A DNA stretch of 11,106 nucleotides from Entamoeba invadens IP1 (Eukaryota; Evosea; Mastigamoebida; Endamoebidae), in the NCBI RefSeq assembly GCF_000330505.1, contig NW_004191926.1, forward strand, positions 81,315 through 92,420, given 5' to 3'. The position numbers and the translations under genes were made by a program. Positions 1-6,919 of the stretch are shown one piece after another. The stretch's first letter is position 1, and every line of letters starts with the position of its first letter. The notes below the pieces were generated by a model. It was not told the DNA's origin. It made no database searches and saw nothing but the letters and a program-made list of their open reading frames with translations.

Positions 1-74
1 TTCAAATTGTGCGAGTGCAACAGTCTTGGCCTCTTTACGAATATCTGTCGAGAATGGCAAAGTGAAAAACATTA
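1..74 (+). other. Coding-like sequence upstream of the first gene (possible missing 5' part)
   Basis: By eye about 40% GC, like the neighbouring gene and unlike the 15-20% GC spacers elsewhere, so it is probably coding or recently coding. The frame of the downstream gene has a TGA at 63-65. Frame 2 is open from base 2 to about 82, where a TGA follows; a one-base indel there would join it to the coiled-coil frame just after the Met at 75. Frame 1 is also open to 72 and contains several Cys residues, but their spacing fits a B-box only poorly. I read this as the tail of a 5' exon or of a frameshifted gene start, cut by the window edge. Confidence 0.4.
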
Positions 75-1730
75 ATGTTGTTTGAGTCTCTAGATGCTGC
101 AAAAGACGATGTTCTAATGACTGTTTCCTTATTAGAAAAGAAGATTCTTGATGAGAAAAAGAAGTCCGAATTACTCGAGAAAGAGCGCGACAACTTAGAA
201 AAAACAAGTAAAACGGAGATGGACGACATGAAACGACGTTTCGATGAGGAACTCAAAGAAAAACAATTACAGATTGAGGAATTCCAAAACAAGATCTTAG
301 CCGAACAAGCTCAGCTTGAAAAGGTCAAAAAAGACTTAGAAGAGCTTCAAACGAAGAAGTCGAGTGCAGCCATTCGCAACTTTGGTCTTTCCTTTGCACG
401 AACTTCAATGGGGACAAATTTCACCAAAACGGATGTCCCCGTCTTACCCTCGGAATTACTTGCACAACCGACTGAAGGTGCGATGAAGCGCAGAGCGTTG
501 AACAGGACTCGGCACCTTCACAAAAAAAATGAAGAAAAAGACTTACAAAAAGACGCTCAAAAAGAGACCATCGACACTCCAAAAGCCGAGCAAAGTGAAG
601 AGAAAGTCTTACCGCCTTCTACAAAGCTTGTCGCACCCCCCAAATGCAATCCATTAAAAAATTCCGTCTTGACGACTGGGATGGCGGAGGTCCAGTTAGT
701 CACTCCGAGCAGTGAAATCCTGTCGATCGGTGCGATACCCAAAGAAGTTGAGTTGAAGACGACGAAGCCCATTTTCAAGGAGAAGACTGAGGTGACGAAT
801 TTCTTTTATTTATCGAAGCAATTGTATTACGTCCGCGAGAAGACTAAAGGGAAGACCCTCTACGAGTTTGTGTGTTCCACGAAGAAGAGCGACAAAGTGA
901 TTGTCTCGAGCGATAAGCCGATCGACATCTTCACGAGTCGCGACGTGGTGTTGTGCTCTTATAACAACGAAATCTTTCAATTGGAGCCACTTTCGATGAA
1001 GTTGCGGAGCATCGGGAAAGTCGTCGGGTTTGATAAGTTTGGGGAAAGTGATGATAAGATCACCGTCTACGTCTTTACTAAGAAGGGAGAGATCTACACT
1101 GTCGGCGACGGACTCGAGAAAGTCGCGGAGAATCTTTTAGTCGGGAAGAGTCCTATAGTCTCGCAAGACATTGTATACTCAGTCAAGAACAGTGGGTTGT
1201 CCGTGCAACAGTTTGGATCACAAGAACAAAATAAGTTGGATGTTGTCGATGTTGTCGACTTCACGGAGATTGGGGGAAAGTTGTGGGTCTTGTCGGGAGA
1301 GAAACAAACGATCAATATAGTCGATAAAATGTGTGAAAGTGCATTAATAATTACTTTGGGGTTTAAGCCCGTTGGAATCAAAAACATAGGGAAATACGCT
1401 TTTATTATTGGCTTTGAAAAGTGTGTGATGTTCGATAGCGACGGGAAGATGTTATTTAATGGAAAATTGCATATCGATACTATGAAGAAATTTGGAGTTA
1501 ATAGTAATAAGAAAGGAACTATTTGTTTTGTAGTTCTTGGCACTAAAGAAATAACCGAATACCCAACTCCTTATAACACTCATGACATGCAAAATAATTC
1601 AGATACAACTGCAGTGTGTGCTATTTGTGGAAAAGATGGAGCAGATCGGATATGTTTTGTTTGTCATAAGCCTTTTCATAACAAGTGTTATTCTGAGACA
1701 AAGAATCAAGAAGATCCTTGTTTGGTTTAA
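75..1730 (+). CDS. Coiled-coil / probable beta-propeller protein with C-terminal PHD/RING-like zinc cluster
   Basis: The 551-residue reading frame has four visible parts. Residues 1-95 are a highly charged heptad-like coiled coil. Residues 95-235 are a basic, Pro/Ser/Lys-rich low-complexity linker. Residues about 240-498 are short beta-rich blocks alternating hydrophobic strands with Gly/Asp turns, consistent with a WD40/NHL-like propeller, although no WD signature is seen. Residues 515-549 hold Cys and His at C515, C518, C527, C530, H535, C538 and C549, resembling a PHD or RING C4HC cluster but one ligand short before the stop. Coiled coil, propeller and zinc finger together recall TRIM-type scaffold or ubiquitin-ligase proteins in shuffled order; this is inference. 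The last third (from about 1320) is more A/T-rich than the rest. The Met at 75 is probably not the true N-terminus, because the coiled coil starts at once and upstream DNA looks coding. No specific family is recognised. Confidence 0.75.
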   Translation: MLFESLDAAKDDVLMTVSLLEKKILDEKKKSELLEKERDNLEKTSKTEMDDMKRRFDEELKEKQLQIEEFQNKILAEQAQLEKVKKDLEELQTKKSSAAIRNFGLSFARTSMGTNFTKTDVPVLPSELLAQPTEGAMKRRALNRTRHLHKKNEEKDLQKDAQKETIDTPKAEQSEEKVLPPSTKLVAPPKCNPLKNSVLTTGMAEVQLVTPSSEILSIGAIPKEVELKTTKPIFKEKTEVTNFFYLSKQLYYVREKTKGKTLYEFVCSTKKSDKVIVSSDKPIDIFTSRDVVLCSYNNEIFQLEPLSMKLRSIGKVVGFDKFGESDDKITVYVFTKKGEIYTVGDGLEKVAENLLVGKSPIVSQDIVYSVKNSGLSVQQFGSQEQNKLDVVDVVDFTEIGGKLWVLSGEKQTINIVDKMCESALIITLGFKPVGIKNIGKYAFIIGFEKCVMFDSDGKMLFNGKLHIDTMKKFGVNSNKKGTICFVVLGTKEITEYPTPYNTHDMQNNSDTTAVCAICGKDGADRICFVCHKPFHNKCYSETKNQEDPCLV

Positions 1731-2010
1731 TTCATTTAATTTACTATTTAAATACTATTTAATACCATTCTTTTTATAATTAATTGTTTAATAATAGAAT
1801 TATTATATACTAGTATAAGTAAAATAATTCAAAATAACAATTACAAATTTTTTAAAATTATTTTAAATTATTTTAATATCAAAGTAAGTAAAAAAAAGTA
1901 TTAAGACAGAGCTATAACTTATTATTAAAATATTAAAAAAATACCAAAAATATTAAATAATCAATACGATAGTATAATAATTATTAATTTCTAAATAAAT
2001 TCTAAATGAC

Positions 2011-2058
2011 GTATTTGAGAATGAAAAAAAGTGAATGTAAAGATATCACAAAAGAACT
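2011..2058 (+). promoter_or_regulatory. Candidate Entamoeba-type core promoter of the SOD gene (TATA-like and GAAC words)
   Basis: GTATTTGAG at 2011-2019 resembles the Entamoeba TATA-like word GTATTTAAA, and AAGAACT at 2052-2058 matches the GAAC element consensus. The GAAC word lies about 22 bases before the ATG at 2081, compatible with the short 5' leaders of this genus. Both lie inside the possible N-terminal extension that would start at 2006, so they argue for the downstream start. Motif matching in A/T-rich DNA is weak evidence. Confidence 0.35.
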
Positions 2059-2080
2059 GAATGACTTACTTCTAAGCCAT

Positions 2081-2656
2081 ATGACTTTCACCCTCCCCCC
2101 TCTCCCTTATGAGAAAAATGCGTTGTCTCCACATATCAGTGCGGAGACACTAGAATTCCATCACGATAAACACCACGCAACGTATGTCACGAAACTCAAT
2201 GGACTTGTAGCCGACACACCAAACGCTGAAAAGAGTCTTGAGGAGTTGATTAAAGAGAAGCCATCGCAACCTATTTTTAATAACGCGGCTCAAGTTTGGA
2301 ACCACACGTTTTACTTTAGTTGTATGTGTGAAGGGGGGTGTCACCCATCAGACGTGCTTTCCAAAAAGCTGAGCGATGCTTTTGGGAGTGTTGCGGACTT
2401 CAAGAAGAAGTTCACAGAAAAGGCTGTTGGCCACTTTGGAAGTGGGTGGTGTTGGCTTGTACTTACTAATGGGAAGTTAGAGATCGTCGATACTCACGAC
2501 GCGATGAATCCCATCGCCAACAAGATGAAACCTTTACTCGCTTGTGATGTTTGGGAACACGCTTATTACATCGACACAAGAAATAACAGAGCGGCGTACC
2601 TTGAGAAGTGGTGGAACGTTGTCAATTGGAAGTTCGTCGAACAGAATTTGGTATAA
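2081..2656 (+). CDS. sodB: Iron superoxide dismutase
   Basis: Converts superoxide to oxygen and hydrogen peroxide; in microaerophilic Entamoeba it is the main cytosolic superoxide defence. From the ATG at 2081 the protein is 191 residues, the usual Fe-SOD length, and opens with the family-typical LPPLPY. Probable metal ligands are H27 (in FHHDKHH), H75 (in VWNH), D156 and H160; DVWEHAYY at 156-163 is the Fe/Mn-SOD signature. Gln71 in the AAQVWNH block is the Fe-type choice. NAA, FGSGW and NNRAAYLEKWW blocks are intact, so the enzyme should be active. An in-frame ATG at 2006, directly after a TAA, would add 25 residues (MTYLRMKK...). I prefer 2081 because the extension lacks family homology and overlaps promoter-like words. 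A mariner-like element starts 70 bases past the stop. Confidence 0.95.
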   Translation: MTFTLPPLPYEKNALSPHISAETLEFHHDKHHATYVTKLNGLVADTPNAEKSLEELIKEKPSQPIFNNAAQVWNHTFYFSCMCEGGCHPSDVLSKKLSDAFGSVADFKKKFTEKAVGHFGSGWCWLVLTNGKLEIVDTHDAMNPIANKMKPLLACDVWEHAYYIDTRNNRAAYLEKWWNVVNWKFVEQNLV

Positions 2657-2702
2657 CATATTTGGTTTTTTTGTTATATATAATATTTTAATAACAATTT
2701 TA
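2656..2702 (+). repeat. Direct repeat, copy A (SOD 3' flank)
   Basis: Begins at the last base of the SOD stop codon and matches 3602-3646 over about 46 bases: a 2-base T-run gap, one C/T change, and slight drift at the end. Both copies carry the core GTTATATATAA. It lies 24 bases outside the left terminal repeat of the mariner-like element and probably contains the SOD 3' UTR and polyadenylation signal. It is too long to be the 2-bp target duplication of a mariner element. Confidence 0.75.
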
Positions 2703-2726
2703 TGTGGAATTCAATTACTCAAACTA

Positions 2727-2756
2727 GAGTTGGTGGAAAAAAGTCCGGCTCGATAA
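2727..2756 (+). repeat. Left terminal inverted repeat
   Basis: Starts GAGTTGGTGG, then an A6 run and GTCCGGCTCGATAA. It pairs with the reverse complement of 3533-3562 with one mismatch (G at 2733 against A). The preceding dinucleotide is TA. Confidence 0.88.
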
Positions 2757-2884
2757 GATAAACTATTTTTTATTATAAACAATTATTTGTATTTTGTTTC
2801 TTTTTTTATTATAATTAAAATTCAAATTACAAACGAGCCAAACGAACAAATCAATTAAGATATCGAGACATGCTTTTTTAGTGC

Positions 2885-3397
2885 TCAAATCCCGAAATTA
2901 TACTTAACACAAACGCAGTTTGGGAACTTCCTGTGTTGGTTCTCAGTCTTTTTTACATTTTGGTTCATTTACATGAAAGGTTTTACTGGTTTTTACTGTT
3001 TGAGGTGGCATTGAAGGAGCGACAATTCCTTTTTTAATTTTCACGGCATTTTGCGGACTCACATGAACGATATTTTGATAATTGAAATCGGTTGCTGTAA
3101 CAAACCCGCTGCCTCGAAATGCAAAAATGATGTTTTTTATTGTTGCATTGTGTTGTATCGACTGAATGTTGTTAATTAATTGATTGGTTTGTGCTCCATC
3201 CCTTTGAGTAACAAAAGTATGTCGTTTACGTGAGTTTTTCTTTTTTCAGTCAATTCACTGTATTAATTCATTTGTTTTTGATTTAGTAAAGCGAATTGAG
3301 CACTTTGCAATTTAATTTCAGTTTTTGTATTTAAAATATCAACTTTGTTTTTCAAAATAACAAATTCATCCATCACGAGTTCAATTTCTTTTTCCAT
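2885..3397 (-). pseudogene. Decayed ORF inside the mariner-like element, function unknown
   Basis: Reading on the minus strand from an ATG at 3397, the first segment (MEKEIELVMDEF..., Lys/Glu-rich, coiled-coil-like) reaches a TAA after 44 codons. The same frame reopens for 28 codons. A shift at a GAAAAAAGAAAAAC run then opens a longer frame of about 90 codons (with QRDGAQTNQLINNIQ and FRGSGFVTATDF) ending with TGA at 2965-2967. A third overlapping frame continues as MNQNVKKTENQ... to 2885 and includes KFPNCVCVKYNFGI. Composition is clearly richer in G/C than the flanks, supporting past coding. I see no transposase catalytic triad, helix-turn-helix or other known domain. It could be a captured host gene fragment or the remnant of an element-encoded accessory protein. 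Confidence 0.55.
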
Positions 3398-3519
3398 ATA
3401 TAATTTTATAGTTTTATCTTTTTAATAAATTTATTTTTAATATTTTGTTTTTTTTTCGAAAAAATAAAATGTTTTTCATTTATAATTAACAATATTATAT
3501 TTTACTATAGTTAAATAAA

Positions 3520-3552
3520 GAGCCATACTTTTTTATCGAGCCGGACTTTTTT
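3520..3552 (+). repeat. Subterminal tandem repeat at the right end of the element
   Basis: GAGCCATACTTTTTT at 3520-3534 and GAGCCGGACTTTTTT at 3538-3552 agree at 13 of 15 positions with an 18-base period. The second unit is part of the right terminal repeat. The left end has no second unit, so the ends are asymmetric. In other transposons such repeats can be extra transposase binding sites; that role here is inference. Confidence 0.65.
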
Positions 3553-3562
3553 CCATCAACTC
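3533..3562 (-). repeat. Right terminal inverted repeat
   Basis: Reverse-complement partner of 2727-2756, 29 of 30 positions identical, followed by the dinucleotide TA at 3563-3564. Confidence 0.88.
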
Positions 3563-3601
3563 TATTTGATTAATATAAATGTTATTTAAATGTTATATAT
3601 T

Positions 3602-3646
3602 ACATATTTGGTTTTTGTTATATATAACATTTTAATAACATTTTTA
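3602..3646 (+). repeat. Direct repeat, copy B (duplicate of the SOD 3' flank)
   Basis: Near-identical to 2656-2702. It lies 39 bases outside the right end of the mariner-like element. AAATGTTATATA just before it (around 3588-3599) can pair with TATATAACATTT around 3621-3632, giving a potential 12-bp stem that copy A only partly has. Confidence 0.75.
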
Positions 3647-3650
3647 ATAA

Positions 3651-4388
3651 TATACAGTTTTTTGGTATTTATATTATTACTAATAATAACTCAACATGCA
3701 TTCCTATTATTTGAAGAATAGTTTTTTCATTGTCTTTCAAATCGTCTTTTTTGTTTTTTTACAAAAAAACATGTTAATTAAGTTATTTAATAATATATTA
3801 AAATAAAAACAACACAAAAAATAATAAAAACATATTAATAATTAATAATAGTTAAAATATAAATAGAAAAATAGTTTGTCTCGTAAAACTAAAATATAGT
3901 GGGGTGTGTTGTAATAAACCATAAAACAACTTTATTAGAACCATAACATTTAAATTTAATTTATTTTGTTTGATAAGATCTTTCAAATTTGTTTGAATGG
4001 TTTTTTTATTTTTTTAATCGTATTATTATTTTATTGTTATTTAAATTAAAAACTTTATTAATCAAAAATGTTTAAAATATTAGGATATTCCGCTAATGTA
4101 ACTACACTTTTTTAATAGTATTTTTTTAAATTAAAATAAAAATATAGATTTATTTATATAATAATAATAAAACTTATTATAGTTTAATATTATTTATAAT
4201 TGATTTCTATTTTTGAGGTTCAACAGAAAAGTGCTGTTTAAATCAGCCCAAACATACTTTGAAGAACCAATCAGTCATCATTATACCCAATAATTCATCA
4301 CTTGACATATTGATCAATCAATAACCAAACAAATCAACAAACTATATTAATATAGTAAATGTATAATAAACTAATATAAAGAAGTAAT
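3651..4388. other. A/T-rich spacer with isolated coding-like fragments
   Basis: No gene of convincing length. Most is homopolymer-rich A/T. A GC-richer patch at about 4210-4300 gives short open stretches of 23-30 codons on both strands (on the plus strand including FKSAQTYFEEPISHHYTQ) and may be a gene fossil. A perfect 16-bp palindrome ACTATATTAATATAGT occupies 4341-4356, about 33 bases before the ATG at 4389. No RNA gene or further transposon ends were recognised. Confidence 0.4.
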
Positions 4389-4678
4389 ATGGCTTTAGAC
4401 ATTCATTTCAGTATTAAAAGTATGCCAAAATTGCCTCCTACTGACTCTAAGAGCAAATTTGTGTTATTGTCAGTAAAAGAGGTTTTCTTGAAATCGCTAA
4501 AAAAGAAAACAGAGGAATCAACACAAATACTTTATTCTGTAGCCTTCCTCTCAAAGACAATAAAAATGAATGCTACTCTTTAATAAAAACGTCTAGTTTC
4601 AACTTATTTTACCAAACATTGATTATTCACCAACTTAATAACTTAATTGCCATAATTCATATAAACCAAAGTATCTAA
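4389..4678 (+). pseudogene. Small gene with a frameshift in an A-run, function unknown
   Basis: From the ATG at 4389 the frame runs 64 codons to TAA at 4581-4583. Its sequence is plausible protein (basic, with KLPPTDSKSKFVLLSVKEVF near residues 14-33). At the run ATAAAAATGAA around 4560-4570 a second frame takes over (NECYSLIKTSSFNLFYQ...) and stays open for about 37 codons to TAA at 4676-4678. A one-base indel in the A-run would give one protein of roughly 96 residues. I therefore read it as a frameshifted gene, by mutation or sequencing error, rather than an intact 64-residue protein. A further 31-codon ORF (MTTIPVNMQSNSFPFDFPQL...) at 4696-4791 in the third frame may be more of the same fossil. 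No family is recognised. Confidence 0.45.
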
Positions 4679-4801
4679 ATTAATTTTGATTTTAAATGAC
4701 GACAATACCGGTAAATATGCAGTCGAACAGTTTTCCATTTGATTTTCCACAGTTACTTACACAAAACATCATTCGAGCAATATTTATATAGACATTGCCA
4801 A

Positions 4802-4847
4802 GTATATAACATTCAAAAACTCTTAAATCCCACACTCGTGAAATTCG
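4802..4847 (+). promoter_or_regulatory. Candidate core promoter of the pentaspan protein gene
   Basis: GTATATAAC at 4802-4810 resembles the Entamoeba TATA-like word. GAAATTCG just before the ATG at 4848 resembles the initiator AAAAATTCA. The spacing of about 35 bases and the very short leader match the usual Entamoeba arrangement, and this supports the ATG at 4848 as the start. Confidence 0.4.
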
Positions 4848-6692
4848 ATGTTATCCCTCATTTTTTTCACATTGATTTTCTTCGTCTCTTCTGAGACCAC
4901 AGAAGACTCCACGGTCCCGCCCCCATTTACTCCGAACGACAAAGACCACATCCCACGCGATCGTTCGAACCATCCCGTCTTCTTCTCTGGAGACAAGCCG
5001 GACACTTTTCTCAATTTTTGTAACAATCCAAATGGGTTTAACGTCTCGGACATCTCCAATTCTTGTTTCTATAAGCCATATGCCGAGTCTTTAGCTATTC
5101 CAAGTGCTTTCATAGCGATCGTACTTGTCATCTTAACACTTGTTGTGTACATCTTTGCGTGCACTCGCTGTTGCTTTGGGCCGTGTTGTTTAGCGAAGCA
5201 TGGTTGCCTCTGTCCCAAAGACGAGAAATCGTATGGGACAAAGCAGTGGTGTATCTTCCTCATCTTAATGATCGTATCCTCGTTACTTTTAGTCCCTTTC
5301 TTTATAGTAGGGATCATCGGTAACTCATCGATGACGGTGGCATTTAGAACGGTCGGCGACTCACTCTTTACTACGTACGACGACATTAAAACCATATTCG
5401 ACCAGACATACACTGCGTTGTCTTCCGTCGATCTTGGCCCGATCAAAGAAATCGTCCCGGACTTGGACACGTCGATGTTAAATGAGACGACTCAGATGCT
5501 CAGTGACTTAAACACACAAATTCAAGGTGTCGATGGGACTGTCAACACAGGGAAGACGTACGTCAACGCATTTTATAAAGCGCGAGAGGCATTGGTGGAC
5601 TTGATTTTGATATTGCCATTCATCGCAGTCATCGTCGCACTTATCGGAGCATTTTGTAAGCTGCATTTCTTAGTTATTCCGATATTCCCCTGTTCGATAT
5701 TCTTCGCAGTAGTAGCGGCAGTTATTGTGATGGTCGAGTACCCCGTCGTCACTGTAGTCTCCGACGTTTGTGTTTATTTGATCGATGAGATGAACCCGGA
5801 AGCCCCCCCGGGAGACTCCGATTTTGATCAAATCTTCCAAGTCGTGCGAAACTGTGACAACTCGACACTCAGTAATATGTCCGATGAGTTTGTTTCTGTG
5901 GAGAATCAAATTGTCGACAGCGCGGTAGAGTTCTATAAACAAGTGTGTAGCGACGACACCGTCAGTTCGACGGACTTCATTAGATACGACGAAAAATACA
6001 CATGCACAGGAACTCTAATGAATAACACAAAGTGTGTGCAAGACCTTAATAAGACACTTTCTGATACTACAAGTCCTTTGGTATGCCCAAGTGTCCCTGA
6101 AGGAATCACTTTTGAAGGGATACCCGCACTAATGGATGCAATTTATATTAAGAATTTTAGATACTACTTTGTCCCAACACCACCTACTTCTCAAGCTGAG
6201 TTACCTATTTATGCGACTAAGCCAGTGCGCTGCGAGTTACCCGATTTCATGAACACAACAGAAGGTAAAAGTGGGTGGGTGATCACTAACATAGCTTGTG
6301 TGTATCAGAGCAACATCACTGTCTCCGATTGTGACACACAATGTCCGTCTGAATACAAAGAGTACGGCGCCAACATGAAAGCATTGAAAGATGTTGTGAA
6401 TAGTTTAATCAGTGTGATCTCAACGATTCAAGACCAAGTCCTCAGTCTCATCAAATGTTCCCATATCAATAAGATGGTGACTAACTTGAAAGACGCTACT
6501 TGTTACGATTTGATCACTATGGAAGGTCCACTCATTTCCGGCTTGCTCGGATACTCCGCTGCTCTCTTGATCATGTTCGTCGTCTCATTCTTGGCTATCA
6601 AAAGATTTAAAAAAGGTAATTACGACTTCGTCGACGAGAACACAAAGTACTACGACGAGGGTGGAAAGGACGCCGCTATTGAAATGTCGTAA
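4848..6692 (+). CDS. Pentaspan membrane glycoprotein, prominin/tweety-like topology
   Basis: 614 residues. Residues 1-15 (MLSLIFFTLIFFVSS) form a probable cleaved signal peptide. Transmembrane helices are predicted by eye at about 85-107, 134-158, 249-270, 273-298 and 562-584. Between helices 1 and 2 lies a short Cys-cluster loop (C105, C108, C109, C113, C114, C120, C122), likely cytosolic and perhaps palmitoylated. Two larger outside loops follow: 159-247, and 304-560 with many Cys for disulfides. N-glycosylation sequons occur at N65, N159, N212, N338, N343, N392, N401, N469 and N489. The tail (585-614) is charged and carries tyrosines. Outside N-terminus, five helices, two big loops and a Cys-rich first inner loop are the layout of prominins, which mark plasma-membrane protrusions; tweety proteins share part of it. 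Sequence identity to either family is not demonstrable here, so function is inferred from topology only. Confidence 0.85.
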   Translation: MLSLIFFTLIFFVSSETTEDSTVPPPFTPNDKDHIPRDRSNHPVFFSGDKPDTFLNFCNNPNGFNVSDISNSCFYKPYAESLAIPSAFIAIVLVILTLVVYIFACTRCCFGPCCLAKHGCLCPKDEKSYGTKQWCIFLILMIVSSLLLVPFFIVGIIGNSSMTVAFRTVGDSLFTTYDDIKTIFDQTYTALSSVDLGPIKEIVPDLDTSMLNETTQMLSDLNTQIQGVDGTVNTGKTYVNAFYKAREALVDLILILPFIAVIVALIGAFCKLHFLVIPIFPCSIFFAVVAAVIVMVEYPVVTVVSDVCVYLIDEMNPEAPPGDSDFDQIFQVVRNCDNSTLSNMSDEFVSVENQIVDSAVEFYKQVCSDDTVSSTDFIRYDEKYTCTGTLMNNTKCVQDLNKTLSDTTSPLVCPSVPEGITFEGIPALMDAIYIKNFRYYFVPTPPTSQAELPIYATKPVRCELPDFMNTTEGKSGWVITNIACVYQSNITVSDCDTQCPSEYKEYGANMKALKDVVNSLISVISTIQDQVLSLIKCSHINKMVTNLKDATCYDLITMEGPLISGLLGYSAALLIMFVVSFLAIKRFKKGNYDFVDENTKYYDEGGKDAAIEMS

Positions 6693-6788
6693 TTAGGCGT
6701 TCTCTTTAAAGTATTGTGTCTTAGTAATTTACTAGTATTTAAATATTCATTTACTATAAACCAATAGTTTTATGTAAAACAGTTATAA

Positions 6789-6866
6789 CGGATTCTAATT
6801 CTATTTTAGAATTGCACGTAACACTATAATTAGCAAAAAAAACAAATTCTATTGAATTAGATTCCG
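6789..6866. terminator. Inverted repeat between convergent genes
   Basis: CGGATTCTAATTCTAT at 6789-6804 pairs with ATTGAATTAGATTCCG at 6851-6866 at 14 of 16 positions, leaving a 46-base loop. It sits in the 227-base gap where the plus-strand membrane gene and the minus-strand leucine-rich gene converge. It may mark shared 3' ends or be a tiny transposon remnant. The membrane gene's stop is followed at once by TAATT, the Entamoeba polyadenylation-type word. Confidence 0.35.
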
Positions 6867-6919
6867 ATAAAAATAGATGACCAAATCAACACAAATGAAA
6901 GGAAAAAAGTGAATTTAAA

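Larger units (their letters stand above)
2727..3562. mobile_element. Non-autonomous Tc1/mariner-type DNA element, 836 bp
   Basis: The ends form 30-bp terminal inverted repeats (2727-2756 and 3533-3562) with 29 of 30 identical positions. TA stands directly outside each end (2725-2726 and 3563-3564), the hallmark target-site duplication of Tc1/mariner elements. DNA transposons including mariner types are known from reptile and related Entamoeba genomes. The interior is 776 bp, too short for an intact mariner transposase of about 340 residues. It contains only a decayed minus-strand ORF of about 170 codons with no recognisable DDE/D motif, so the element is non-autonomous and would depend on a transposase made elsewhere. 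The near-identical ends suggest a fairly recent insertion, while the broken ORF suggests the decay happened before or does not matter for mobility. Confidence 0.8.

Noticed and set aside
1094..1543. 149-codon open frame on the minus strand
   Set aside because: It is antisense to the propeller region, whose own frame is intact. The biased, low-information composition is a codon-use mirror.
1720..1797. Possible intron (GTTTGG...ATAATAG) that might extend the zinc cluster of the first gene
   Set aside because: The donor deviates from the Entamoeba GTTTGT consensus, and splicing here creates an immediate TAA. Using the next TAG also stops at once. The gene most simply ends at 1730.
1731..2005. 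Possible small RNA gene or repeat in the A/T-rich gap before SOD
   Set aside because: Only homopolymer and TTAAAATT-type sequence is present; no tRNA boxes, stable stem or coding-like patch.
2544..2756. Open frame of 70 codons overlapping the SOD 3' end
   Set aside because: It runs in another frame through conserved SOD codons and the A/T-rich 3' flank, and it gives no sensible protein.
3700..4200. Search for a second transposon end or a LINE/SINE tail
   Set aside because: The A- and T-runs are typical of all spacers here, and no matching inverted ends or target duplications were found.
5069..5470. 133-codon open frame on the minus strand
   Set aside because: It lies wholly antisense to the pentaspan gene, whose helices and sequons are coherent on the plus strand.
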